Part shown: one piece after another, positions 7,887 through 16,730 of the stretch
Position numbering within the stretch: the first letter of the stretch is position 1
Layout of the letters: the number at the start of each line of letters is the position of its first letter
DNA from: Jeotgalibaca sp052266715
GTDB taxonomy: Bacteria > Bacillota > Bacilli > Lactobacillales > Aerococcaceae
DNA: 64,000 nucleotides
Strand: one strand, 5' to 3'
Assembly: GCA_052266715.1 (NCBI GenBank)
Contig: JBQPRB010000001.1
Notes under the pieces: model-generated
What the model saw: only the letters and a program-made list of their open reading frames with translations
Told to the model about the DNA's origin: nothing
Databases searched by the model: none
Translations under genes and position numbers: made by a program

Positions 7887-8972
7887 CTAACCGATCGCTT
7901 CCAGCGGATCTATTTTGACAATCGCACGTACCGAGAAGAATGCCCCCAGTACCGCAAACAATACCAATAGCCCCGTTATCGCCGCCAAGAAAAGTACATT
8001 TGTCGAGTACGGGACCGCGGTTGGCAATACCAACGATGTTCCAACTGTTAAAAGTAAACCAATGCCGACACCGACCGCCGCTAATATAAACGTCTGTGCA
8101 ACGACCGACTTAGCGATATACCCAGTCGAAATCCCCTGTGCTTTCATTACACCAAACATACTGGACTTTTGCACCGTCAGCACATACATGAAAATACCAA
8201 TCACAACTGCCGCAATGACAATCAAAAACCCGATCATTAAGCCAAACGTTAACACTTGCGCCATATAGCCAGGAATCTCTTCAATATATTCCTTAATCGA
8301 ATAAAAGCGCAGATCATCATTTTCCAAATCGATTTCAGACAGCGCATCGTCCCTAACGACCAGTGCACTAATGCGTCCTTCCTCAGAATCATCCACCTGA
8401 TCAAAGCGCACATCTTGATACGTATTCACGGTTGTATATAAAACAGGTGCAACATTAAATTTTGCATTTTCCGTGAATCCGACTACTTCAACTTCCAAGT
8501 CCGAGCCAGCCATCTTGAGCGTGTCGCCCAAACCAATACCGAACTCTTCCTGCAAACTAATATCCGCTACGACCTGATAATCCTCTTCAAACGCTCCCCC
8601 TTCAATAACCTCCGGCATGATGAATTGCTCTTTTTCAATCCCGAAGAACGTCACGTTTATTTTGGCATCCTCACCAGTCTCGCCTTCTTTACGAACCACA
8701 CTTGCTGTCTGTCCCAAAACAGCGACCTCATCTGCATCCACATCGTCCGCCAAGCTTCGTGGCATCATGGACATATTTATATTGGCATTCGATTCGTCTG
8801 TCAAAACGATTCCCGAAGCATCCCATTTATCAACACTTGTCCGGTTATCCATCGCCAGCCCATAAGCCAACCCCACCAAGAAGAAAACCAAATAAGAAAC
8901 CAAAGTCATAACCCCGATAATCAAGGCAAAACGCAATTTCGCATGCTTAATCTCATTCCAAGCCAAAAACAT
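7887..8972 (-). CDS. FtsX-family ABC transporter permease (HrtB-like)
   Basis: Integral membrane partner of the ATPase at 7206. It has one N-terminal membrane helix (about residues 13-38), a large extracellular domain (about 45-235) and three C-terminal helices (from about residue 240), the MacB/HrtB topology. The start ATG follows CAGGAGGGGTGATTGG. The layout of permease first and then ATPase, without a periplasmic partner, is common for Gram-positive exporters of heme or antimicrobial peptides. The specific substrate is unknown; heme export is suggested only by overall resemblance. Confidence 0.8.
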   Translation of the reverse strand: MFLAWNEIKHAKLRFALIIGVMTLVSYLVFFLVGLAYGLAMDNRTSVDKWDASGIVLTDESNANINMSMMPRSLADDVDADEVAVLGQTASVVRKEGETGEDAKINVTFFGIEKEQFIMPEVIEGGAFEEDYQVVADISLQEEFGIGLGDTLKMAGSDLEVEVVGFTENAKFNVAPVLYTTVNTYQDVRFDQVDDSEEGRISALVVRDDALSEIDLENDDLRFYSIKEYIEEIPGYMAQVLTFGLMIGFLIVIAAVVIGIFMYVLTVQKSSMFGVMKAQGISTGYIAKSVVAQTFILAAVGVGIGLLLTVGTSLVLPTAVPYSTNVLFLAAITGLLVLFAVLGAFFSVRAIVKIDPLEAIG

Positions 8973-9263
8973 CCAATCACCCCTCCTGTATTAACTTCCA
9001 TTTATTTTATCAAACGATAATAAAATCCAATAACGACAAGCCTCTCTTCACGACAAAACATACTAATTTGTATAAAAAAAATGTAAAAACCGCTATATTT
9101 CATCCAAACTCTGCACAACTCCGGCCCAAACCTAATAAGTTGTGAACAAAAGACTCAAATATAGAAAATAAGTTCCATAATGGGAAGCATTACGACCCTA
9201 CCTTTTGTCCATTTCGAACAAATCATACCCTCACATTTGTATAAAACGTCATACCACCTTTAT
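8973..9263. other. AT-rich intergenic region between exporter and symporter genes
   Basis: Divergent spacer with no credible gene. It should hold the promoter of the exporter pair (read leftward) and upstream sequence for the symporter. The only structure seen is a short inverted repeat CACAACT / AGTTGTG near 9112-9142. Confidence 0.5.
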
Positions 9264-9277
9264 TGAAAGCGCTGTAT
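9264..9277 (+). promoter_or_regulatory. cre-like site upstream of the symporter gene
   Basis: TGAAAGCGCTGTAT matches the cre core (TGAAAGCGCT) with one mismatch in the last four bases. It lies about 30 bases before the small ORF at 9308 and 190 bases before the symporter, in the likely promoter zone. It suggests repression of carboxylate uptake when preferred sugars are available. Confidence 0.5.
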
Positions 9278-9307
9278 ATTTAAGCCAAATGTAAAAAGGG
9301 GGAATTT

Positions 9308-9412
9308 ATGGGTTTGAATATTAATGAAGGAGGTCGGTGGAACTGCACGAAAATGATAACGCATTCAGTAAAATCACACGCGTGGTCGAGGGGTGTTAGT
9401 CATTATTATTGA
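9308..9412 (+). CDS. putative 34-aa leader peptide ORF upstream of the symporter
   Basis: A complete small frame starts at an ATG five bases after AAGGGGG and ends at TGA at 9412, 58 bases before the symporter start. The peptide is polar, with Trp, His and Tyr residues, and has no membrane segment. A purine-rich GAAGGAGG lies inside it. Its good ribosome binding site and position suggest a leader ORF, but no repeated regulatory codon or clear terminator is seen, and it may be chance. Confidence 0.3.
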   Translation: MGLNINEGGRWNCTKMITHSVKSHAWSRGVSHYY

Positions 9413-9470
9413 TTGTTTTTAATTTTATCGTTGAACTAATTTATCATTTCTTTTACAAGGAGGAATTTAG

Positions 9471-10721
9471 ATGAAACGTTTAAAAAATATCAGCATGACC
9501 AATCAAATTATGATAGCAATGGTATTGGGGATTGTCGCCGGATTGATTTTCGGACCAGCAATTGCACCAATTGAAGTGATTGGACAAATCTTTCTTCGCT
9601 TGATTCAAATGGCTGTAGTGGTCATGATCATGGGGGCGGTAATCGAGGCAGTCGGGACGCTGGATCCGCAAATATTGGGTAAACTCGGTGGTAAAATGGC
9701 TGCTTGGTTCCTAGGCGGAACTGCAATTGCAGCGACATTAGGCTTGGCGCTTGGTTATCTTATTCAACCGGGAGCCGGAGTTGACATGCAAATCGATACC
9801 ACTGCCGAAGTAACAACTATGACAAGCAGTTTGACGGACGTCATTTTAGCGTTTTTCCCATCCAATGTTATTCAGTCCATGAGTACCGGTAACATGATTC
9901 AAGTTATTATCTTTTCCTTACTGTTTGGTTTATCCATCAGCATCTTGAGTACACGTCGCGACCTGACCATCTTGAAAACAGCGATTTCCCAATTCAACGA
10001 AGTAATCCTGCAATTGGTTACGACCGTCATGAAATTGGCACCACTGGGTATTTTCGCTTTGTTGGCCAATGTAACCGGCGTTATCGGTCTGAGTGTTATT
10101 TTACCACTGGCCAAGTTCCTCTTGGCGATGGCAATCGGTTCAGCCATTTTCTTGGTACTTTGGACCTTCCTTACAGCCGCAATTACGAAGGTGAATCCGG
10201 TCCATATCGCAAAAGGCCTATCGCGCATGACCATCATGGCCTTTACGACAACTTCGTCCGCGATTACATTGCCGGTCAAAATGGAAGACCAAGAAAATAA
10301 ACTTGGTGTCAGCCGTCGCATCTCTCAATTGGTTGGACCTTTGGGCATGGCAATGAACAGTAACGGCTTATCGCTTTTCCTTGCCATTGCCGCTATCACA
10401 TTGGCGCAGTTTTACGGCCTGGACTTCACCCTGGCAAACGCAGTTCAAACCGTTACCCTGTCAACGCTAGCCACTTTGGGAACCGTAGCTGTTCCTGGCG
10501 GTGGTCTTGTAGCACTGACAATTGTTATCCCGGCACTTGGCTTGCCACCAGAGAGTATCGGTTTGTTGGCAGGTATCGACTGGTTCTCCGGCATGTTCCG
10601 GACCATCCTTAATGTGGATGCTGACGCAACCATCGCCATGATCCTTGCTTACGGCGAAGGCGAACTAGACCATGAACGTATCAAAGCAGCCAACAGCGAC
10701 ACAGTAACAGAGGCTTCATAG
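9471..10721 (+). CDS. dicarboxylate/amino acid:cation symporter (DAACS family)
   Basis: Sodium- or proton-coupled importer of C4-dicarboxylates, glutamate/aspartate or related anions. The 416-aa protein has the family's eight membrane helices and two re-entrant hairpins, seen as the TTSSAITLPV block (HP1) and VPGGGLVALTIV followed by a long hydrophobic stretch (HP2). Two normally conserved features are altered: the NMDGT motif of helix 7 reads MAMNSNGLSLF, and the region after HP2 reads IDWFSGMFRTILNVDADA. This suggests an unusual substrate. It starts seven bases after AAGGAGG and ends at a strong terminator, so it is monocistronic apart from the small upstream ORF. Confidence 0.87.
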   Translation: MKRLKNISMTNQIMIAMVLGIVAGLIFGPAIAPIEVIGQIFLRLIQMAVVVMIMGAVIEAVGTLDPQILGKLGGKMAAWFLGGTAIAATLGLALGYLIQPGAGVDMQIDTTAEVTTMTSSLTDVILAFFPSNVIQSMSTGNMIQVIIFSLLFGLSISILSTRRDLTILKTAISQFNEVILQLVTTVMKLAPLGIFALLANVTGVIGLSVILPLAKFLLAMAIGSAIFLVLWTFLTAAITKVNPVHIAKGLSRMTIMAFTTTSSAITLPVKMEDQENKLGVSRRISQLVGPLGMAMNSNGLSLFLAIAAITLAQFYGLDFTLANAVQTVTLSTLATLGTVAVPGGGLVALTIVIPALGLPPESIGLLAGIDWFSGMFRTILNVDADATIAMILAYGEGELDHERIKAANSDTVTEAS

Positions 10722-10734
10722 GAATAAATAATCG

Positions 10735-10775
10735 AACGCCCCTGCTTCCTAACATCAGGAAGCAGGGGCGTTTCT
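10735..10775 (+). terminator. intrinsic terminator of the symporter gene
   Basis: AACGCCCCTGCTTCCT pairs with AGGAAGCAGGGGCGTT around a 6-base loop, followed by TTTCTT. It sits 14 bases after the symporter stop codon. Confidence 0.9.
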
Positions 10776-10863
10776 TAATTAACCATCATACACAACATAC
10801 ATACTGGCAAACAGCGAAGCCACTACTTCTCACCGCATCAACTTGTTCATGAGACTGATTCCG

Positions 10864-10986
10864 TTAATGATCTTCATTATCGGGGGCGATACGAACCAGG
10901 ACCAGGTTTGCTAGGTTTTGGACTTTGAAATAAGCTAAAAGGCTGATGATTATAAAAGAAGTAATTAGAAGGTAAGTCTTTTCCAT
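10864..10986 (-). CDS. small 40-aa single-pass membrane protein
   Basis: A short frame with a strong ribosome binding site (GAGGAGGGG six bases before ATG). The peptide begins MEKTYLLITSFIIISLLAYF, a clear transmembrane segment after a short N-terminus, and ends in a charged tail PDNEDH. No family is recognised. It stands alone between the symporter terminator and the lipid kinase. The binding site and membrane segment make it more likely to be real than chance, but its function is unknown. Confidence 0.6.
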   Translation of the reverse strand: MEKTYLLITSFIIISLLAYFKVQNLANLVLVRIAPDNEDH

Positions 10987-11138
10987 TTGAATCCCCTCCT
11001 CATAATGATTCTACCCTAAAGTTTTTGCTAATCTCCAGGCTTTGAAAAGGTCATTTATCAAAACTTCAATAAATATACTCTTATCACTGTAAGCATACTC
11101 CCCTCTCGTCCCAAAGACCAATCTTTCGCGTTTTTTTG

Positions 11139-11182
11139 CAAAAAAAGAGCCTATCAGCCCTAAAAGGCCAACAAGCTCTCTT
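11139..11182 (-). terminator. terminator after the lipid kinase gene
   Basis: On the minus strand AGAGC...GCTCT forms an imperfect hairpin with inner GGCC/GGGC pairing, followed by seven T residues. It lies just after the kinase stop codon. Confidence 0.6.
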
Positions 11183-11195
11183 CAACCACCTAGTC

Positions 11196-12095
11196 CTACT
11201 TCGGAACCAACACTGTCAAATGTTGTGGCAGTACAGAAATCTCCAATGGCAATGGATCACCAGGATCACCATCCACATTTGTAATCAAATCAACCGCACC
11301 TTCAACTGCAAAGCGCCCTTTTTCAAACGAGCGATATATAACATTCTCGTCATCAAGTGCCTTGCCAGAGAAAACCTTTGGCAGCAGTCCGAGCTTATCC
11401 GCTAAATTATCACCCTTCAAAACGATCAAGTGCAGCTTGCCATCATCATAGGACGCCTCCGGAATCAACGTTTCCATACCTCCAACCGAATTCGTCAATG
11501 CCACCAAAACAGCCATTGATTCTTGTTCAATACGCTCACCATCAATGTCCAAGGAAAAATGATAACTTTTATTATCCCGAACAGCCTTCAAACCTTCTAG
11601 AATATAGGCGAATGCCCCCAATTTAGTTTTCTGCTCTGGCTCAACAGCCTGGACAGCTTCAGGAATCGTCCCAATTGCCACCACATCGATAAAATATTTA
11701 TCATTAATTTTACCAACATCCAGTTTCTTCTCTACCAAATAATCCAGTTGCGCTACAGCCTCATCCGGGTCCATAGAAATCCCTAAAGAACGACCCAGAT
11801 CATTCACTGTCCCGAGCGGAATAAAACTAAACTTCGGACGGAATTCTTCTTCCGCCAGTCCATTGACACCTTCGTTCACAGTCCCATCGCCGCCCATAAC
11901 GAATACAGCCTCAAATCGATCCCGAGCAGCCTGCTTCGCAAATGCAGTCGCATCGCCCGCTTTTTCCGTATACTTCACGACGACTTCATCATACTTTTTC
12001 TGCATCTTCTGTTCGACAGCTTCTGCATATTCTTTCCCGGCTTCATGACCCGACGAAGGATTCACGACCAATAGTGCTTTTCCCATAACATCCAC
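11196..12095 (-). CDS. diacylglycerol kinase-family lipid kinase (DgkB/YegS-like)
   Basis: Phosphorylates diacylglycerol or another lipid with ATP at the membrane, recycling lipid headgroup by-products. The N-terminal catalytic domain has the hallmark MGGDGTVNEGVNGL (near residue 65) and the following PLGTVNDLGRSLGI; the C-terminal half is the beta-rich domain of this family. 299 aa is the normal length. The start may be GTG at 12095, six bases after AGGAG, or the ATG at 12086. It lies 9 bases after the Eis-like gene and is probably the last gene of that transcript. Confidence 0.85.
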   Translation of the reverse strand: MDVMGKALLVVNPSSGHEAGKEYAEAVEQKMQKKYDEVVVKYTEKAGDATAFAKQAARDRFEAVFVMGGDGTVNEGVNGLAEEEFRPKFSFIPLGTVNDLGRSLGISMDPDEAVAQLDYLVEKKLDVGKINDKYFIDVVAIGTIPEAVQAVEPEQKTKLGAFAYILEGLKAVRDNKSYHFSLDIDGERIEQESMAVLVALTNSVGGMETLIPEASYDDGKLHLIVLKGDNLADKLGLLPKVFSGKALDDENVIYRSFEKGRFAVEGAVDLITNVDGDPGDPLPLEISVLPQHLTVLVPK

Positions 12096-12104
12096 TACCC
12101 TCTC

Positions 12105-13274
12105 CTAAAAGTTCTCGTTCATACTCGGGAATCCAGTCGGCAACGCCTTACGCCACAAAGGTACCATGGCAGCATCCACTACCGCAGCCCCATTCCGCAC
12201 ATACCAATCAATCCTGTGGAACCCGGCCATCAGCGCAGAAAACGGCCCAATATCCATCCGCAATACTTTATCTTCCGGCACCTCCAACACCCTTTCCACC
12301 GAACCATCAACAGCAATTCGGAAAAAGGCGTCGTTCCACTCCGCCTGTGAATCATTTACTTTCACGAACAACGTTTCTTCCAGCATCACAAACGGATACT
12401 GTTTCAAGAAAGCTTCCACATCCACAATCCGGATCATCTTATCGAAATAAATTTTCCGTTTGATATTCGGTTCCTTGAAAAGGACCGGAAAAGAATCCTT
12501 GGCAGGCGCAGTGCCAACAACCTCATCCACCTGCGAACTATGCGAACGAATATAGCCCCATAGTACTTTTTCCGCATGATAATTGAGCGTATAGAAATCT
12601 TTCACCGTAAATTTTTCATTTTTGATGTTATAACGAATATATCCTTCAATCTTGCCTTCCGCATCCAGACTGGCCGCAAAATGATCTTCAGGTGCCCGAC
12701 TTTCCAGACGCTCCCACCACGTTTCATCGCGGAGGACGTGTCCGTTCAATATTTTCGCAGCTTGATGCTGAAAGGCTCTCATTTTCTCAAACCATTCGCC
12801 TTTTTCCCGATAGCTAAAGCGAACAACTTCGCCAGCTTCAGGTGCCTGCAATGTCAATTCATCTGCCGAGATCCGGTATTCCGTGTTTTCGAAATACACT
12901 TCCCAACCGAATTTGCGGTAAAAAGCATCCGAAAAAGGTGCGAGGGTAGACAAGACTTGCCCATTTTCCCGCATCATCACGAGAGATTCACGCATAAGTT
13001 GGGACGTATGCCCACCCGTCCGATACTCCGGATAAGTCGATACCCAACCGATGCCACCCATTTTAATATCAACACCAAAAACATTCATTAACAATGGAAA
13101 GACAACCAGCTGCGTCGCCAACGTATCCCCGTCATAGCCACCGAGAATCACGCCCTTTTCCAGCCACGGTAACATATCCTCTTCAGGCGTATTTGCGTGC
13201 GGCGGTTCAAAACAATACTGTCTTAAATCTACTACTTGTTTAAGTTCTGAGGTCGGAATGATTTTATAATGCAT
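12105..13274 (-). CDS. Eis-like GNAT N-acetyltransferase
   Basis: Predicted acetyl-CoA-dependent N-acetyltransferase of the Eis (enhanced intracellular survival) type. The 389 aa fit the usual three-part layout: N-terminal GNAT domain with acetyl-CoA loop (GWVSTYPEYRTGGHTSQLMR region, near residue 85), a second degenerate GNAT-like domain, and a C-terminal SCP2-like domain (from about 285) whose free carboxylate end forms part of the active site in relatives. Substrates in Bacillota homologues are mostly unknown; aminoglycoside acetylation is known for some family members. It follows the PLD-helicase gene by 18 bases and precedes the lipid kinase by 9, so it is probably co-transcribed. Confidence 0.82.
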   Translation of the reverse strand: MHYKIIPTSELKQVVDLRQYCFEPPHANTPEEDMLPWLEKGVILGGYDGDTLATQLVVFPLLMNVFGVDIKMGGIGWVSTYPEYRTGGHTSQLMRESLVMMRENGQVLSTLAPFSDAFYRKFGWEVYFENTEYRISADELTLQAPEAGEVVRFSYREKGEWFEKMRAFQHQAAKILNGHVLRDETWWERLESRAPEDHFAASLDAEGKIEGYIRYNIKNEKFTVKDFYTLNYHAEKVLWGYIRSHSSQVDEVVGTAPAKDSFPVLFKEPNIKRKIYFDKMIRIVDVEAFLKQYPFVMLEETLFVKVNDSQAEWNDAFFRIAVDGSVERVLEVPEDKVLRMDIGPFSALMAGFHRIDWYVRNGAAVVDAAMVPLWRKALPTGFPSMNENF

Positions 13275-13292
13275 GGAAGACTCCTTTCGGGA

Positions 13293-16160
13293 TTAAAACA
13301 CTGCTTTCTCAGGTTCAAATTCTTGGTAGAGTGCAATTGGTATTTTATCTTCTAATTGGTACTGAATTTCAATCGGCTTCTCATTTTGATGAGAAATCGC
13401 ATTTGCTTGGCCGATATAAGTGAAACGTTGAGTGACATTATTCACCGTTTTAAATTTACGCACGAAGAGATGGATTGTTTTTCCTCGGGAGTGATTTTCA
13501 GTCAGATCTTTCCCACGTTCTGAATTTGCACGTGTAGCATTCGGACTTTCCCATTGGAATTGTTTTTGCGTAATAAATTTATCTTTGTAATTAATACTTT
13601 CGTCAATATTTACTTCTTTATGCAAGTCAATAAATAGGAAATAATGATTGCCACCTAATTTATTTTGTAAGGTACTTCCTCTAAAAGAAGAATGGGTATT
13701 ACGGTAGTTCGTCATCATTCCAACTTCGCGTTGTGAATATTCACTGTATAAATGTAAGAATGGATAACCCAAATTCTCATGACCAAACTCATTTCTATAG
13801 CGCATCAGGCCATAATGAATAGCATCACTTATAAACGGTCCTGCTTCTTCATCCTTCAAACACTTTAATAAGTCCTTATTGAAAGCATACTGATTGTCGG
13901 CAACTTCTTCAACAATTTTGATGCCGTGGATTTCATTTATATCCGCGTAATTGAGGTTAAAAGTCTCCAAAGCATGTTTCGTTGCTTCGCTTTGTTCTCC
14001 TTCAACGTAACGATTAACTTGTTGTAATGCTTCATCTAAAGTAAATTGTTCTTGGCTAAAGCAAAGCTCTAAAATTGCAAACTCATGTGGGCGTTTTAAC
14101 GGCAAGTAACTCAACAGTTTGGTATAGATTTCCATAAATCCTTTATCAGAGGCTAATTTCTGAACCAAGTCATTATTCTTTTCGACCTTTTGTAAAAATT
14201 CAATGTAGTTATCAGACTTGTTATTCGAAACTGATTTACTAAAGAACAGAACGGGATCTGGTGCCCCTTCCAAGGTCAAATAATCTTGCAGACGGAAAGG
14301 TATTTTCCCCGCCAAAGCACTCTTAAAGGCTTGATAGTCTTCTATTAAATACTTCAATGCATAAAAGTTCTCATTTTCTAGCTGCTCTAAAATTTGGTTC
14401 TTAGCAATTTCATCCATACGAATATTAGTTGGACCAGGAATATTTCTAAAGCCTTTGCGAACAGCATGTGTAATTTCTTTCTTTGTCACCGAACGGGATC
14501 CATAAAGTGCAATCGCTATTAAAAATGATTTACTATAATTGCCAATAAAATCCAGAACTGTTAAGAATTCTTTCTGTTCAGCCTTGCGCAACCCACGTCC
14601 CAGTTGTTGTGTAAAAACAATTGCGGATTCAGTCGGACGTAGCATCAGCACGGTATTAACGCTTGGAATATCAATTCCTTCATTAAAAATATCCACTGTA
14701 AAGATGATATTTAATTTATCCGTGTCACTTTCCAGTAGTTTAATTTGGCGCATCCGTTCCGCTTCAGAATGTTCTCCTGTTAAATAAGCACTCGGAATAC
14801 CACGTTTATTAAATTCTTCAGCCATAAATTCCGCATGTTTTTTCGTGATACAAAAACCAAGAGCCTTTCTCTTTGGACCATCATGGCCATAGAAGTTCAT
14901 TTTCTCGATGATGTAATCAACACGACTCGTTACGTTTAATTTTTCCGCAATTTGGTCTGGTGTTAATTTATCATTGCTCAAATCAACATTGGTTTGATCG
15001 GTAATACCATAATAATGGAAAGGGACTAACAAGTTTTCTTCAAGCGCTTGACGAAGACGAATATCAATCGCCAAGTTGTTATCAAACAGGTCAAAAATAC
15101 TCTCACCATCAGATCTTTCTGGTGTTGCTGTCATTCCCAGTAGGAATTTTGGTTCGAAATAATCGATAACCTTTCTATAGGTCGGACTTGCTGCGCGATG
15201 CGCCTCGTCCACAATGATATAATCAAACTCATTCTTGGCATAGTCTATGTGTTTTTTTTGCATCATATCAATCGTCGCAAATAAATAATCTGCATCATAA
15301 CTCTTTTTATTTCCCGTCAAAAGGCCCATTTTATTCTTAGGGACATTTACAACTTTCGCAAAAGATTCCATGGCCTTTTCCAGAATCATTTCTCGATGAA
15401 CTAAAAAGAGCATTTTCTTCGGCTTCACTTGTTGAACATCGAACGCTGCCATAAAGGTTTTACCAGTTCCGGTTGCTGCAACAGCTAATGCCCGTTGACT
15501 CCCAGTTTCACGTAACAACGCAAGTTCTTCCATAGCACTCTTTTGCATGCTATTCGGTGTTAGACGGGGTCCTAATGGGTAAGTGAACACTTTACGTGTA
15601 TCAATATCAGGAGAATTCACCAAATCTTGATAACGAATGCCACGATAATGCTTCTCATACTGGAGTAAGAAATCCTCCGTTGTTTCGAGACTACTATCCC
15701 AAATTTGGTCAAAGCTATCTTTCAAATAATTCAAAAACTCTTCATTGGAGTCATCTGTTTTTGCGATAACCTGGAGATTCCATTCGATATTACTTTTAAG
15801 AGCGTAGTTAGTTAAGTTAGATGAGCCTACGATTACTTTGTAATAATCATCGTATTCAAAAATGTACGCCTTAGGATGAAACCCTTGTGTTTCCGTAGCT
15901 AAAAATACGCGCACATCAAAATCATTGAAAGTCTTCAACTTCCGAACAGCTTTTGGATCGGTAAAATTTAAATAAGTTCCCGTAATTATCTTACCCGTGA
16001 TGCCCTTATCCTCTGCAAGCTTAAAACTATCCAGTAATAACTGAACTCCCGAATAACTGACAAAGGCAACATTAAAATAGAAACGTCGACAACCTTCTAA
16101 AGATTGGGTCAACTCATCTAATAAATTCTTCTGACTCGTATTATTGACTAACGTATACAC
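13293..16160 (-). CDS. PLD-nuclease/SF2 helicase fusion (DUF3427-type)
   Basis: A 955-aa multidomain enzyme. The N-terminal 170 residues carry a phospholipase-D-like nuclease motif (GFHPKAYIFEYDDYYKVIVG, then SSNLT). Residues from about 210 form a DEAD/DEAH helicase core: Walker A AATGTGKTFMA, DEAHRAAS, GMTATPERSDG, and C-terminal motifs EGIDIPSVN and QQLGRGLRK. The C-terminal 350 residues match the DUF3427 region usually found after such helicases. It probably opens or degrades nucleic acid, and proteins of this type are common in defence islands and some repair loci. GTG is the likely start, downstream of an AAGG site. The Nudix gene 18 bases upstream is a frequent partner. Confidence 0.85.
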   Translation of the reverse strand: MYTLVNNTSQKNLLDELTQSLEGCRRFYFNVAFVSYSGVQLLLDSFKLAEDKGITGKIITGTYLNFTDPKAVRKLKTFNDFDVRVFLATETQGFHPKAYIFEYDDYYKVIVGSSNLTNYALKSNIEWNLQVIAKTDDSNEEFLNYLKDSFDQIWDSSLETTEDFLLQYEKHYRGIRYQDLVNSPDIDTRKVFTYPLGPRLTPNSMQKSAMEELALLRETGSQRALAVAATGTGKTFMAAFDVQQVKPKKMLFLVHREMILEKAMESFAKVVNVPKNKMGLLTGNKKSYDADYLFATIDMMQKKHIDYAKNEFDYIIVDEAHRAASPTYRKVIDYFEPKFLLGMTATPERSDGESIFDLFDNNLAIDIRLRQALEENLLVPFHYYGITDQTNVDLSNDKLTPDQIAEKLNVTSRVDYIIEKMNFYGHDGPKRKALGFCITKKHAEFMAEEFNKRGIPSAYLTGEHSEAERMRQIKLLESDTDKLNIIFTVDIFNEGIDIPSVNTVLMLRPTESAIVFTQQLGRGLRKAEQKEFLTVLDFIGNYSKSFLIAIALYGSRSVTKKEITHAVRKGFRNIPGPTNIRMDEIAKNQILEQLENENFYALKYLIEDYQAFKSALAGKIPFRLQDYLTLEGAPDPVLFFSKSVSNNKSDNYIEFLQKVEKNNDLVQKLASDKGFMEIYTKLLSYLPLKRPHEFAILELCFSQEQFTLDEALQQVNRYVEGEQSEATKHALETFNLNYADINEIHGIKIVEEVADNQYAFNKDLLKCLKDEEAGPFISDAIHYGLMRYRNEFGHENLGYPFLHLYSEYSQREVGMMTNYRNTHSSFRGSTLQNKLGGNHYFLFIDLHKEVNIDESINYKDKFITQKQFQWESPNATRANSERGKDLTENHSRGKTIHLFVRKFKTVNNVTQRFTYIGQANAISHQNEKPIEIQYQLEDKIPIALYQEFEPEKAVF

Positions 16161-16178
16161 GTGACTACCTTCTCTCCA

Positions 16179-16577
16179 CTAAATCGTCTTTGCCCCCATC
16201 AAAATATCTATTGCTGGAATATCAGCCGGTGCCCAATCTAATGTCATTAGTTCCTCAACTGAAAGCCACTTAACCGCAACATGTTCAGTGAGCGAAGGCT
16301 CCCCTTCCAGCAAATCGCATTCAAATGTTGTTAAATTTACAAAACCAAAATCATATTCATAACGTGTCGTTGTAACTTTATCTTTTACATCAATTTTGCA
16401 AAGTAATTCTTCACGGATTTCTCGCTCAAGAGCCTCTTTCTCCGTTTCCCCTGCTTCAATCTTGCCACCAGGAAACTCCCATAAATAGGCTAATGATTTC
16501 CCTGGACCTCTTTGCGCACAAAGGATTTTATTGTCTGATTTTATAATTGCTCCTACTACGTGGATTTCTTTTTTCAT
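16179..16577 (-). CDS. Nudix (MutT-type) nucleoside triphosphate pyrophosphohydrolase
   Basis: Hydrolyses (d)NTPs or oxidised nucleotides to the monophosphate and pyrophosphate. The complete Nudix box runs from GGKIEAGETEKEALE to REIREELLCKI in a 132-aa protein, the normal length for MutT. The start is placed at the ATG at 16577, seven bases after AGAGG, which removes 15 unsupported upstream residues. It is the first gene of a minus-strand run with the PLD-helicase, Eis-like and lipid kinase genes. A nucleotide-pool role or second-messenger cleavage linked to the helicase is possible. Confidence 0.85.
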   Translation of the reverse strand: MKKEIHVVGAIIKSDNKILCAQRGPGKSLAYLWEFPGGKIEAGETEKEALEREIREELLCKIDVKDKVTTTRYEYDFGFVNLTTFECDLLEGEPSLTEHVAVKWLSVEELMTLDWAPADIPAIDILMGAKTI

Positions 16578-16670
16578 TGTGGGACCTCTTTCATCTAGTT
16601 CATTATAAATCCATAGTAGCATAATTTGGGATTATTTAATTTATGGTCACACTCTATACAAGATGTATTT

Positions 16671-16712
16671 AAAAAAGAAACCACAGCAAAGCAGTCGTCG
16701 CTGTGGTTTCTT
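16671..16712 (-). terminator. intrinsic terminator of the five-gene module
   Basis: A 13-bp stem (AAGAAACCACAGC and its complement) closes a 12-base loop and is followed on the minus strand by a T run. It sits 19 bases after the 151-aa gene and separates the module from the Nudix gene. Confidence 0.88.
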
Positions 16713-16730
16713 AACATTTATTGATTAACT

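Noticed and set aside
7206..8972. Assignment as the heme exporter HrtAB
   Set aside because: Resemblance is only general to FtsX-type exporters and no heme-sensing regulator is adjacent, so the substrate is left open.
9331..9360. T-box-like string GGTGGAAC in the symporter leader
   Set aside because: The following bases diverge from the T-box core, no stem I or terminator/antiterminator pair is present, and the leader is too short.
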